Source of the DNA: Desulfurobacterium atlanticum
Lineage (GTDB): Bacteria; Aquificota; Aquificia; Desulfurobacteriales; Desulfurobacteriaceae
Assembly: GCF_900188395.1 (NCBI RefSeq)
Contig: NZ_FZOB01000002.1
Location: 124,001-188,000, forward strand
Length of the DNA stretch: 64,000 bases
Direction of reading: 5' to 3'
Shown: in pieces, positions 8,981 to 17,958 of the stretch
Position numbering within the stretch: the first letter of the stretch is position 1
Layout of the letters: each line of letters opens with the position of its first letter
Translations under genes and position numbers: made by a program
The notes under the pieces: generated by a model
Told to the model about the DNA's origin: nothing
The model's input: only the letters and a program-made list of their open reading frames with translations
The model's database searches: none

Positions 8981-10102
8981 ATGAAAAAAGTTCTGATACT
9001 GGGGTCAACCGGCTCTATCGGAGAAAGCACTTTAAACATTATCAGACAATTTCCCGAAAAATTCAAAGTTACAGGACTTGTTGCAGGAAAAAACAGTAGA
9101 AAACTTAAAGAACAGATAGATGAGTTCAAACCTGAAGCGGTAGCCACTCTTGATACCTCTTTTAAACCGGTGGTAAAAACCTACTACCAGGAAGAAGGAA
9201 TCCTTCAGCTTATAAAAGAAATAGAATTTGATATAGTAGTAGCTGCAATTTCAGGAGCAGCAGGAATAGTTCCAACGTATGAAGCGGCAAAAAAAGCCAA
9301 AAGAGTTGCTCTTGCAAATAAAGAATCCCTTGTGTGTGCCGGAATGTTCATTAAAAAGGTAGCAAAAGAGATAATTCCTGTTGATAGTGAACACTCTGCA
9401 GTATTTCAAGCCCTTCTTGCAGGAAAAAAAGAGGAAGTTAAAGAGATAATTCTTACAGCCTCAGGAGGTCCTTTTAGAGGAAAAAAGAAAGAAGACCTGC
9501 AAAACATCACCCCCGAAAATGCATTAAACCATCCAAACTGGAATATGGGAAGTAAAGTTACTATAGATTCCGCAACTCTTATGAACAAAGGGCTTGAAGT
9601 TATAGAAGCGATGTGGCTCTTTGATATACCTGTTAAAAAAATAAAAGTAGTGATCCATCCACAAAGTATTGTTCACTCCATGGTAAGATTCAAAGATAAT
9701 TCTTTCATAGCTCAAATGGGAAAACCTGATATGAGAATTCCTATTGCATACGCCTTATCCTACCCTGAAAGATTAAATCTTAATGAAGAGCTTTCAATGG
9801 ATTACACCCAGATAAATCTTACATTTGAAAAACCGGACACAGAAACGTTTAAATGCCTTAACCTTGCTTATAAAAGCATAGAAAAAGGATATCCCTATCC
9901 AATAATATTAAATGCAGCAGACGAAATTGCAGTTGATTCATTTTTAAAAAGAGAAATTCCGTTCCTTTCAATACCTGAAATAGTAGAAAAAACCATGGAA
10001 ATACTGAATCTTCAGCCGCCAGAAACGATTGAAGATGTTATAAGAATAGACAAAATAGCAAGAGAAACAGCAAAAAAACTGGTGGAAAACCACGCTAATT
10101 AA
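8981..10102 (+). CDS. dxr: 1-deoxy-D-xylulose-5-phosphate reductoisomerase
   Basis: First committed step of the non-mevalonate (MEP) isoprenoid pathway, NADPH-dependent. 373 aa. Motifs are the nucleotide-binding GSTGSIGEST, ALANKESLVCAG, metal/substrate residues in PVDSEHSAVFQ, TASGGPFRG, NHPNWNMGSKVTIDSATL and HPQSIVHSMV. It begins 10 nt after hisS and is the last gene of the run, closed by the hairpin at 10105. Confidence 0.97.
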   Translation: MKKVLILGSTGSIGESTLNIIRQFPEKFKVTGLVAGKNSRKLKEQIDEFKPEAVATLDTSFKPVVKTYYQEEGILQLIKEIEFDIVVAAISGAAGIVPTYEAAKKAKRVALANKESLVCAGMFIKKVAKEIIPVDSEHSAVFQALLAGKKEEVKEIILTASGGPFRGKKKEDLQNITPENALNHPNWNMGSKVTIDSATLMNKGLEVIEAMWLFDIPVKKIKVVIHPQSIVHSMVRFKDNSFIAQMGKPDMRIPIAYALSYPERLNLNEELSMDYTQINLTFEKPDTETFKCLNLAYKSIEKGYPYPIILNAADEIAVDSFLKREIPFLSIPEIVEKTMEILNLQPPETIEDVIRIDKIARETAKKLVENHAN

Positions 10103-10104
10103 TA

Positions 10105-10128
10105 AAGAAGGGGGCTTTCCCCCTTCTT
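10105..10128. terminator. Bidirectional intrinsic terminator between dxr and the symporter gene
   Basis: A perfect 10-bp stem (AAGAAGGGGG / CCCCCTTCTT) with a CTTT loop lies between the convergent dxr and symporter genes. It is flanked by AT-rich tails in both directions and so can serve both. Confidence 0.8.
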
Positions 10129-10132
10129 CCAA

Positions 10133-11743
10133 TTATTTTCTCTGGTGAGCCTTCGCCATAAACTCCTCAACCTTACCAACATCTTTTGTCATAAGACTCA
10201 CAACGATAAACACAAGAAACGCAACAGGTACACTGTAAAGGGCAGGATTAACAAGAACCGGAATACCAAACAGCGTTTTAAGTTTAAAGAACCTTGCAAA
10301 TGTGAACAGAAGAGAAACAAGAAGCCCTGCAGCCATACCAATAACAACTCCCTGCTTTGTAAGCCTCTTCCACCACACAGTAAGAACAATGGCGGGAGCA
10401 AACGTACTTGCAGCTATGCCAAAACTCATACCAACAAGCATTCCAACGTTCTGATTTTTAAGCCATATCGCAAGAAGAATTGATATGGCAGAAAGAACAA
10501 GAACCGCTTTCTTTGCAAAATTAACTCTTTCCTCATCACTACTATCAGGCTTAAATATGGAAGCGTAAAGGTCGTGAGCAATACTTGTTGTAGCCGTAAT
10601 AAGAAGACCTGTACAGGTACTTAACATTGCAGCAAGAGCACCGGCTGCAATAAGACCAAGGAAAAGCTCACCACCTATCCTCTGACCAAGCATCGGAACA
10701 GCCATGTTCGTTGCGATACCGCGCTTTCCAGAAGCCACAAGGTCAACAAGTTCAGGATAGAGAATATACATAATTGCAAGACCGACAAAAAGAACAGCCG
10801 TATAAAAGATAGCAAGTCCCCAGATAGTAAATTCAATACTCTTTTGAGCTGCTTTAGCACTTCTAACAGTATAAAACCTTATAAGAATGTGAGGCAATCC
10901 AAGAACACCAACAAAAAGTCCAAGAACAAGACTTAAATGGTTTGCAAAGTCTCTAAGTCCTACACCGGGAGTTAAAGCTCCAGGAGCCCCCGGCATTGCA
11001 CTTCTTACAGCCTCAACAGCTGCTTTTGCATCCGGTGCATTTTTAACAATATCAGCAGCCTCTTTAGCAGCTATAACAGTCGGCACAACTTTCTTGCCGG
11101 TTGTAATTATGCTAAAAATATTTCCGTTGTAATAGATAACAGCAGCAGAGATAAGAAGAAGAAGCATTGCACCAAGAAGAACAATACCCTGAATAGCCTG
11201 ATTGAAAGTTGTACCTTTCATCCCCCCTATAATAACAAGAAGAGTAATAAGAACACCAGAAACTATAACTGTCAAAGTGTAATCCCATCCAAGTAAAAGT
11301 TTAAAAAGATGTCCTGCACCTACAATCTGAGGGACGAGATAGAGAGAAGAGAGAACAAGAGTTGTAATCATCGCAATCGTTCTTATATCTTTACCCTTTC
11401 CAAATCTTTCACTTATCACATCTCCAACTGTAAACTTTCCAGCATTCTTCAAAGGTCCGGCTACAAGAAACAGAACCGCCATCCATGTTGCAAAAAAACC
11501 AAGAGCAAGCCACCAGCCATCAATTCCTACAATTGCAATCGCACCTGCAACACCAAGGAAACTTGCAGCACTACAGTAATCTCCAAACATGGCAAGTCCG
11601 TTGATTTTCCACGGAATCTCTCCACCTGCAACGAAAAAGGAAGAAGTGGTTCTTGTCTGCTTTCTAAAATAAAAACTTATATAGATAGAAATAAAAACAC
11701 TTACAGCCACAATTATAAAGGCTACCGGATAGGTCAAACTCAT
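10133..11743 (-). CDS. Sodium:solute symporter, ActP-like (acetate/monocarboxylate)
   Basis: 536 aa integral membrane protein of the SSS family with about 13 hydrophobic segments. The N-terminal FFVAGGEIPWKINGLAMFGDYCSAASFLGV block and the GGMKGTTFNQAIQG motif are typical of ActP / VC_2705-type permeases. Likely substrates are acetate or another short carboxylate; this is inferred from the family. The start ATG overlaps the upstream UspA-DUF485 gene by 4 nt, as expected for a symporter and its small partner subunit. Confidence 0.85.
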   Translation of the reverse strand: MSLTYPVAFIIVAVSVFISIYISFYFRKQTRTTSSFFVAGGEIPWKINGLAMFGDYCSAASFLGVAGAIAIVGIDGWWLALGFFATWMAVLFLVAGPLKNAGKFTVGDVISERFGKGKDIRTIAMITTLVLSSLYLVPQIVGAGHLFKLLLGWDYTLTVIVSGVLITLLVIIGGMKGTTFNQAIQGIVLLGAMLLLLISAAVIYYNGNIFSIITTGKKVVPTVIAAKEAADIVKNAPDAKAAVEAVRSAMPGAPGALTPGVGLRDFANHLSLVLGLFVGVLGLPHILIRFYTVRSAKAAQKSIEFTIWGLAIFYTAVLFVGLAIMYILYPELVDLVASGKRGIATNMAVPMLGQRIGGELFLGLIAAGALAAMLSTCTGLLITATTSIAHDLYASIFKPDSSDEERVNFAKKAVLVLSAISILLAIWLKNQNVGMLVGMSFGIAASTFAPAIVLTVWWKRLTKQGVVIGMAAGLLVSLLFTFARFFKLKTLFGIPVLVNPALYSVPVAFLVFIVVSLMTKDVGKVEEFMAKAHQRK

Positions 11744-12477
11744 GCTCCTTCACCTCCAACTCTGTTTATATAAATTCTGGTAAGAACAATACCGGCAACA
11801 ACAAGAAATAAACCGCACCATACAGCAAAAGGAAGACCTAAAATCTCATACGCAGCTATATCTTTAAACGGTTTTGAAGCTATAGTAGCAGCAAAAAAAT
11901 AGACAACAGAAAGAATAAGAAAAAGCGTTCCGCTGAACTTGAAATTTTCCTTTATCACCTGAGGGTCATAAACAGGCTTTTCCTCCTCAACAATCTCTTC
12001 AGGCTTTTCCTCCACCTCTTTTGCAAGCTTAACAAGGTCTGAAATATTCATCCATCCCTTTTTAATTACCATAACAGGGCATTTTGCATTTTCCATAACA
12101 CTTTGAGAAACACTGCCAAGATAAAGTTTCTCAAAACCACTTTTGCGGGAATCTCCAAGAATTATAAGATCAACTCCTTCTTCCTCCGCAGTTTCAAGGA
12201 TGATACCTGCCACAGGCTCACCTACCTTTTTGATAACTTTAATCTCAATACCTGCCATTTTTCCGTACTCTTTAGCAACATCAAGAGGGCGGGAGGTAAC
12301 AAGCTCATCAATATGAGCTTCCATCATCTTTTCCGCAGGAAGCAACGGAACATCTTCTTCAACTTGCAGAGCCACAACTTCTGCTCCGTAAGTTTTGGCA
12401 ATTTCCACCGCCTTTTTAAAGGCTCCAAGAGATGCAGGATAGCCATCAAGTGCCACAAGAATTTTCCTAAAACCCAT
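11740..12477 (-). CDS. UspA stress domain fused to a DUF485-like two-helix membrane subunit
   Basis: 245 aa. Residues 1-145 form a universal stress protein domain (KILVALDGYPASLGAFKKA and the ATP-site-like LGDSRKSGFEKLYLGSVSQSV). An acidic linker (EEKPEEIVEEEKP) leads to two transmembrane segments ending in VLTRIYINRV, which resembles DUF485/YjcH, the small protein normally encoded beside ActP. The fusion would tether a nucleotide-binding stress sensor to the symporter. It lies upstream of and overlaps the symporter gene. RBS GGAGGAG. Confidence 0.75.
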   Translation of the reverse strand: MGFRKILVALDGYPASLGAFKKAVEIAKTYGAEVVALQVEEDVPLLPAEKMMEAHIDELVTSRPLDVAKEYGKMAGIEIKVIKKVGEPVAGIILETAEEEGVDLIILGDSRKSGFEKLYLGSVSQSVMENAKCPVMVIKKGWMNISDLVKLAKEVEEKPEEIVEEEKPVYDPQVIKENFKFSGTLFLILSVVYFFAATIASKPFKDIAAYEILGLPFAVWCGLFLVVAGIVLTRIYINRVGGEGA

Positions 12478-12540
12478 CTCTCCTCCTTTATAATAAAGAT
12501 ATTCTACTGAAAGTTGGATAAGAAATTTATTATCATGACA

Positions 12541-12569
12541 ATTGTAAAATTAATGTAAAAATTTTTCAA
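12541..12569 (-). promoter_or_regulatory. Sigma70-type promoter for the UspA-DUF485/symporter operon
   Basis: On the minus strand, TTGAAA (12564-12569) and TACAAT (12541-12546) are separated by exactly 17 bp. They lie about 65 bp upstream of the 12477 start. The left end of the adjacent IS begins only about 10 bp beyond the -35. Confidence 0.6.
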
Positions 12570-12578
12570 GTATGTCAA

Positions 12579-13560
12579 AGAGGGTGTTTAAAAATTGCCA
12601 AAATCAACAAAAAAGCCTATCCTCTCCGGTATGAAAGCGAAAAGACTAAATTTCCACAAAGTACTCAACCTATCAAAAACATACATGAACCGGAGAGGAC
12701 AGGCTGTACTGGTATATTTATATCCTTTTAGAACCAAAAGAGGAAGACCCAAAAAATACCCTGACGAGATAATTCTTACCCTTCTTTTCCTCCAAGTAGC
12801 CTGGAACCTATCATTCAGAGGCCTTGAATATTTGGCAGTTCAGATATTTGGAAGAGAGAATATTCCTGATTTTTCAACCTATTATTACCGACTCAAGCAA
12901 CTACCTTCCATTCTCCTTATAGATTTTCTGAACTTTATCTCTCGAAGACTCTTAGGGAAGTATCATAAAGAACTAAGATTTCTGATAATAGATGGAACTG
13001 GTTTCAAATACAATGAGATTTATCCATTGAAAATTCTAAGAGGCAAAGAGATAAAGGAGCTAAAAAGCCACGTTAAAGTTGTTGTATTAAGTGTTCACCT
13101 AAAAGATGGAAAAAGGTTCATTCTTACTGTATCACCTGGAAAGAGTTACTCTTCGGAAGTGAAACTTGGAGAGAGAATAGTTAGGTGGTTAAACGAAAGG
13201 GGATTTATATGGAGAGCTTTGAAAGGAAAGCCATTTTTAGGAGACAAAGCTTATGACAGCATTAAGTTTATTGAACTTGTTCTGTTAGCAGGCTTAAAAC
13301 CTTACATAAAGATGAAAGAAACATTAAGAAAGGGTATTAAATCTGAGATCAGGCTTAAATGCAAAGAGCTTTTAGAATCTGATGAAATTTACAGGTTTAG
13401 AGGACTGATAGAGAGTATTTTTTGAGAAGTTAAGCAGGATGTTGGTAGTTACGAGAGAACAAAGAGCTTTCATATAGCTCAACTGTTTGTCTTAGCTAAG
13501 TTTATCCTCTTTAATATGGGAGTTTTGTTTTTTGTCTGGATGATTTTTCAAACACTCTCT
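12579..13560 (+). mobile_element. Insertion sequence with imperfect ~18-bp terminal inverted repeats
   Basis: The left end 12579-12596 (AGAGGGTGTTTAAAAATT) and the reverse complement of the right end 13543-13560 (AGAGAGTGTTTGAAAAAT) match at all but a few positions. They enclose a single DDE-type transposase gene with an internal stop. No convincing target duplication is visible, so the exact borders could be off by a few bases. Confidence 0.65.
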
Positions 13561-13575
13561 GGAGTTGTTTGCTAA
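12595..13575 (+). pseudogene. IS5-like DDE transposase interrupted by an in-frame TGA
   Basis: A 276-aa frame runs from TTG 12595 (or ATG 12631) to a TGA at 13423-13425. The same frame then continues without a shift for about 49 more codons to TAA at 13573-13575. Features are an N-terminal RGRPKKYPDE, a catalytic-type IIDGTGF, FLGDKAYDS, and a C-terminal YRFRGLIESIF[stop]EVKQDVGSYERT that reads as a normal transposase E-motif region. The interrupted codon fits an original GGA (Gly). It is either inactive or needs readthrough. The IS5/ISNCY assignment is by resemblance. Confidence 0.75.
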
Positions 13576-13646
13576 TCAAGCTATTAAGTGTATAATTCTA
13601 AATCATGGATTTTCTTTTTCTATTTTTGAAAAAAGTTGGGGAGAAA

Positions 13647-15557
13647 ATGCCAAGAGGAGCTGAATATAGAATCTCAAAAGGAGAAAAGGGAGAGTATAAA
13701 GTAGCTGAAGCTATTAGAAGGCACTTATTTCTAAGAGAGAAAGAGGAAAATTTTATATTACTTGTTCGTACTGCTATTGGTGATATAAGTAGTTCGAGAG
13801 AAATAGATGTACTTCTAATTCATCCTGTTCTTGGTATTTACGTAGTAGAGGTAAAAGATTGGAAAAGCTTAGATCATTTTGAGAAAGATAATCCGTACCC
13901 AAGTGTTAGAAAAAAAAGAGATTTAATTATGGCTATGATTGAAGATGAACTTGGAAGAGTTCCTATAAATGTAGAGTTCAGAATTGTATTTCCCTCTACA
14001 ACCTCTCAGGAAGCAGAAGCGCTCTTTAAAAGTAAGAAATTTTATCGAAACTATAGGAATCACATTTTCTTTAAAGATGAAATAGAAAACCCTAAAGCAT
14101 TTAGTATGTTTTTTAACTCTACTGTGGGATATGTGCCAAAGTATGAAGATTTTTTGAAAATTTCTGAACTCTTAGCTCCTCCAAAAGAATATAGTGAGAA
14201 GAATATAGTAACTATTATCGGGAAGGAACAAATATTTTTCTTCGACCACAAACAGCTGTCGGCATTAAATGGATATACAGGTGACTTCTTGATTGTAAGA
14301 GGTGTAGCTGGAACAGGTAAAACAGCACTACTTATAAATTTCGTTCTAAATCGTTATAAGGCGAATCCAAGGAAAAAGTTTCTTGTACTTTGTTTCAATG
14401 CAAAGCTCAGAGATTATCTAAAGGAAGAAATTTCCGCTTCTATAGGAAAACTTCCCAAAAATATCTACATCTATTCTCTTATGGGACTATTAAAACGAAT
14501 AGAGTTTGATTTTTCAAAATTAGGGGTTAAAAGAGGAAGGATAGATGAAAAATTGAACTCTTTGTATAACCAGGAAAAGAAAGCCATAGAAGAGTTCAGG
14601 AAAAAGTTTAGAAGGTTTTTACTTAAAAATCGTATAGATTACTTCCTATGCGATGAGACACAGGATATGCCTCCTGGTTTAATGAGAGTAATTTACGAGG
14701 AAATTAAAAACTGTATCTTCTTTGTTGATGAAGCTCAGTGTTTTTATGAATTCTCTATGCAGAGCATAGAGGAAATTTTTAGTGACAAATATGGAAAAAG
14801 GATAGAGATAACTACGGAAAAGGAGAGAAATCTTAGGAACGTTTATCGGACGCCATCTAATATATGTGAATGTGCTTTGAAAATTCTCTCAAGGGATAGC
14901 TCGATTAATGAATATTACAAGAATATACATTACCTTTCCAGAGATCTCTTATCAGATTTGAACCTCCTTTTAGAAGAAGGAGATTTAGTAGTTGACGATC
15001 TTCGTGACTTAGAGAAGATTGGAAACATAGTAAGCAAGTTACCAAGAAATGAAAAAGTCTTAATCTTAAGCTATGAATCAAATAGAGTAAAAGAGATAAG
15101 TGATTTCATTTCTTCAAAGTTCCCTAATGATCCTAATATAGAAGTTGCTACGTTACAGTCAATAAAAGGGTTGGAAGCTCCTTATGTGATTATAGATAGT
15201 TTCGGTAAATTTTTGTTGGGCAGATATGTAGATCAGGATCCTCTTTTTTACAGGAAAATCTATGTACTTTTGACAAGAGCTTCTAAAACTGTATGGCTGT
15301 CAATAGATAACTCTGATGAATTATTAAAATACAAAGAACTTAAGGAAGTATTTAACATCTTACAGGAATATGCTTTAAGAGAATCTAAGAAGCAAGAGCA
15401 AACGTCAAAAAAAGAGGGAGAACGAAGAAAGAGGATTCCTAAGCTTAAACCTAATTTCTTGGTTCTTAAGGAAGTTCTTGAAGGAGCTGATGCAGCAATT
15501 AATGTTGCAACTGCCATGTTACGATTGTTATCATCTGCGATGGGAATAGCAGGTTAA
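13647..15557 (+). CDS. NERD nuclease-domain / UvrD-type SF1 helicase fusion
   Basis: About 636 aa. The N-terminal nuclease-related domain carries a PD-(D/E)XK-like core (REIDVLLIHP...VVEVKDW near residues 50-72). It is followed by an SF1 helicase: Walker A GVAGTGKTALL (~residue 220), Walker B FLCDETQDMPP, the RNVYRTP motif, QSIKGLEAPYVI and VLLTRASKTVWLS. Such proteins act on DNA and often sit in defence or mobile islands; the specific role is unknown. An in-frame ATG at 13605 exists, but GGGGAG just before 13647 favours the shorter start. It lies beside the IS and converges on the rnlB-like gene. Confidence 0.8.
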   Translation: MPRGAEYRISKGEKGEYKVAEAIRRHLFLREKEENFILLVRTAIGDISSSREIDVLLIHPVLGIYVVEVKDWKSLDHFEKDNPYPSVRKKRDLIMAMIEDELGRVPINVEFRIVFPSTTSQEAEALFKSKKFYRNYRNHIFFKDEIENPKAFSMFFNSTVGYVPKYEDFLKISELLAPPKEYSEKNIVTIIGKEQIFFFDHKQLSALNGYTGDFLIVRGVAGTGKTALLINFVLNRYKANPRKKFLVLCFNAKLRDYLKEEISASIGKLPKNIYIYSLMGLLKRIEFDFSKLGVKRGRIDEKLNSLYNQEKKAIEEFRKKFRRFLLKNRIDYFLCDETQDMPPGLMRVIYEEIKNCIFFVDEAQCFYEFSMQSIEEIFSDKYGKRIEITTEKERNLRNVYRTPSNICECALKILSRDSSINEYYKNIHYLSRDLLSDLNLLLEEGDLVVDDLRDLEKIGNIVSKLPRNEKVLILSYESNRVKEISDFISSKFPNDPNIEVATLQSIKGLEAPYVIIDSFGKFLLGRYVDQDPLFYRKIYVLLTRASKTVWLSIDNSDELLKYKELKEVFNILQEYALRESKKQEQTSKKEGERRKRIPKLKPNFLVLKEVLEGADAAINVATAMLRLLSSAMGIAG

Positions 15558-15728
15558 TGTTAATGCTATTCCTGGCTTACACAAAATATCGTACACTACC
15601 AATATTGGGAGGATGATTCCAAAAGAAATATAGACAACCACACTGAGGACATTGAGAGAAGAGAGATTGTGGGAAAAGAGTTTAATTACAGAAAAACTTA
15701 TAAGAAGCTTTTGAAAGGAAAAAAGAAA
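15558..15728 (+). other. Intergenic stretch with a start-less open frame
   Basis: 171 bp between the NERD-helicase and the convergent rnlB-like gene. One plus-strand frame stays open from about 15570 to TAA at 15738-15740 and encodes a lysine- and glutamate-rich peptide, but it has no ATG. It may be the tail of a decayed gene. No terminator hairpin was noticed. Confidence 0.3.
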
Positions 15729-16142
15729 TTAAAAAGATAAAACAGTTTCAAATTTTTTCTTCTCAGAAGGAAGTAGGAATTCCCAAAGAGTTTCTTTATG
15801 TTCTTCGTAAACCTTCTTCATAACTTCAAGTATGTGTTCAGGAATCTCCTCTATAGAAAATTCCTCATAGACGAACCAATCTATATTTCCATTTTCTTTG
15901 TTGTAAGAAAACTTGAAAAGCGTCTTTTCTCTATTTCCAACAATTGGCAGTAGATCGATAAAAATATCGACTTTTGAGAGTCTAATATTGGCTGCTTGTT
16001 TTTTGACCTCTTTTTCTACTACGTCTAAATAGTCAAAAATATGAGCAGTCCCAAAAGGAACTATCAAGATAAAGTCTTCCTGAGAACTTATATAAAACCC
16101 GTACCTCTTATTATCAGGATACCTTGTCTTCCGAATCCTCAT
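15729..16142 (-). CDS. rnlB: RnlB-like antitoxin
   Basis: 137 aa. The central segment VDIFIDLLPIVGNREKTLFKF followed by an NGNI turn lines up with the GEILFDLLCANG...FVTLEM region of E. coli RnlB (123 aa). In E. coli, RnlB binds and controls the HEPN RNase RnlA. Similarity is modest, so position supports the call as much as sequence does: the gene overlaps the RnlA-like gene by 4 nt (ATGA), in the same rnlA-rnlB order. It would act in the cytoplasm as the neutralising partner. Confidence 0.6.
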   Translation of the reverse strand: MRIRKTRYPDNKRYGFYISSQEDFILIVPFGTAHIFDYLDVVEKEVKKQAANIRLSKVDIFIDLLPIVGNREKTLFKFSYNKENGNIDWFVYEEFSIEEIPEHILEVMKKVYEEHKETLWEFLLPSEKKKFETVLSF

Positions 16143-17197
16143 AGCAATCCTGTGCCATTCAGTTTTCTTAACAAACCACAGATTCCGTCTAATATGTTCT
16201 GAGCATCCTCACGGCTCAACTCTGGCGATGCCATAAATTGGGCATGCTGAAATTTATGACGATTGTCAACTATAAAATTATAAGCCTCTTCTACTATAGG
16301 GATTTGATATGACTCAAAAACTGATTGGTAATCTGTTTTGAGAAAATACCTGTTGTTTCTTTTATTGAAATGTACAAACTCTTTTCTTTTATCCTCAAAT
16401 CTAAACAATCTCCTTCTTACGAAAATCCTCTTTAAAACTCCTTCACTTAGCTTTAATATACCTGAAACTGCCGGATAAAAATCCGGCAAGTCTTTATGTA
16501 ATGCCAACATATAGACCGAAGTTTTTATCCATTTCTTTTCTGCTTGATCTAACTTATCGTAAGCGGAAGTAATTTTTTCTCTTACTTTGGACTCTAAAAT
16601 AGAATCTGGAAATTCTTCTATGGTTTTTTCTATTTCGGAAAAGCTTGAGAAAATTAACTTAATAGCTTCTTCCACTGTTTCCGATTTGCAATTTGCATAC
16701 CATATAGTAATTTCGTCAAAAATTCTATTCTTCTTCCCTTGGACAAATAGTTTACATGTTGATGGATAATAATGCATAGTCAACTTCTGCCCAGAATGCC
16801 AAGTAAGAATGAAAAGCGTTTCATTAGTCTTTTTTTCTTTTAAGATTTGCATTCCCAAGTCTTCTAAAGAAAACAACAGTTCATCTAATAATTCAGAAGT
16901 TATTCCTTCAAAAGATTTAGCTACGTCTTCTAATTTTCCAGCCAGTTCGACAATTCTATCTGCAATTTGTTTTGACAGTTCCTGATTTTTACCCAACTTA
17001 TATTGAATAGTCGCCCCGTCTGGTTTAAACCAAATCCTCAAAAGAGCTGGTTTTTGTCCTGGTATAGTAATTTGAAGCTGAATACTACCATCTCCTTGTT
17101 GTTTATTTGTTACTTTAATCCCCTTTTGACTCTCAAGCTCCTGTATTATTTCTTTAAGTTTATCTTCAGTTAGATTTATTTTCTTATAGGATCCCAT
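16139..17197 (-). CDS. rnlA: RnlA-like HEPN ribonuclease toxin
   Basis: 352 aa, against ~357 for E. coli RnlA, a type II toxin that cleaves mRNA after T4 infection. Residues 62-81 (ATIQYKLGKNQ...QIADRI) match the TIQYLTGANRSLGQELADHL region. LPDF...GILKLSEGVLKR matches LPDY...ELRTIEGVLKS. The C-terminal NRHKFQH gives the HEPN Rx4H pair at R313/H318. Of the known catalytic residues, the Glu is kept (E252) while the Arg three positions earlier is Lys here. RBS and a 64-nt gap separate it from the upstream membrane-protein gene. Confidence 0.7.
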   Translation of the reverse strand: MGSYKKINLTEDKLKEIIQELESQKGIKVTNKQQGDGSIQLQITIPGQKPALLRIWFKPDGATIQYKLGKNQELSKQIADRIVELAGKLEDVAKSFEGITSELLDELLFSLEDLGMQILKEKKTNETLFILTWHSGQKLTMHYYPSTCKLFVQGKKNRIFDEITIWYANCKSETVEEAIKLIFSSFSEIEKTIEEFPDSILESKVREKITSAYDKLDQAEKKWIKTSVYMLALHKDLPDFYPAVSGILKLSEGVLKRIFVRRRLFRFEDKRKEFVHFNKRNNRYFLKTDYQSVFESYQIPIVEEAYNFIVDNRHKFQHAQFMASPELSREDAQNILDGICGLLRKLNGTGLL

Positions 17198-17261
17198 ATA
17201 CTTACCTCCAAAATTTCCTGTTATTTTCTACCTCTCAAACTACTTTCTTAGTAGTAAAAGT

Positions 17262-17897
17262 TCAATAAGAAGTCTTCTCTATATCTATAAGTTTCTGTTC
17301 TGAATCTGAAAAAAGAGAAGCATCCGGATCTTTAAAATCCACCTTTAGCAAGTATGGTTTTTTATACTTTCCATAGAAAAATACAACAAATACTTGTTTA
17401 ATTTTGGAAGAGCTGGAAAGACCTAATCCTTGTATTTTTGAATACAAGGAAGACGGTTTAGAAGCTTCTGCTTCTACGAATGGAGGCGGTAATATCCAGA
17501 TATCCTTCTTGTCAATAACAGTACGTTGACTCCAATCTCTTACCTTCTCATAGGAAAATTGAAGCACAGAAGCTGAAGGTAGTATAACAGGATCCGTAAA
17601 ATTTCCCCCTGATTCTTTAAGAAAATGAATAACGTCTCTTTCTTTTACATTCTCGGCAAGAATTATTGCATGTAAAGCAACATGGTGTTTTGACAGGTTG
17701 GTTACTCTTATCTTTCCAGAATCATTTCCTGTCTTTACGACAACTAAGGAAGGTTCATCTTTAGTTTCTTCTCTAAGTAATTTATTTTCATCAATTAGCC
17801 TTTTTGTTAAGCAAGCTATGGATATTGTAGCCATTGCAGTAATAAAACCCGAATGCCCATCAAGCCAATCAATAAGTTTCATAAATATTTCACACAT
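17262..17897 (-). CDS. Single-pass membrane protein of unknown function
   Basis: 211 aa from ATG 17897, or 206 aa from ATG 17882. Neither has a strong Shine-Dalgarno. A hydrophobic segment (HSGFITAMATISIACL) at the N-terminus is followed by a short charged helix (KRLIDENKLLREETKDEP) and a soluble, probably beta-rich domain. I do not recognise the family. It sits between the secreted nuclease gene and the RnlA-like toxin on the same strand, with ~62-nt gaps, so it may belong to the same cluster. Confidence 0.65.
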   Translation of the reverse strand: MCEIFMKLIDWLDGHSGFITAMATISIACLTKRLIDENKLLREETKDEPSLVVVKTGNDSGKIRVTNLSKHHVALHAIILAENVKERDVIHFLKESGGNFTDPVILPSASVLQFSYEKVRDWSQRTVIDKKDIWILPPPFVEAEASKPSSLYSKIQGLGLSSSSKIKQVFVVFFYGKYKKPYLLKVDFKDPDASLFSDSEQKLIDIEKTSY

Positions 17898-17958
17898 ATC
17901 TTTTGCCCTACATCTACAATTTCCAAGATTTACCTCTCAAACTTATCCTTCTCAGAAA

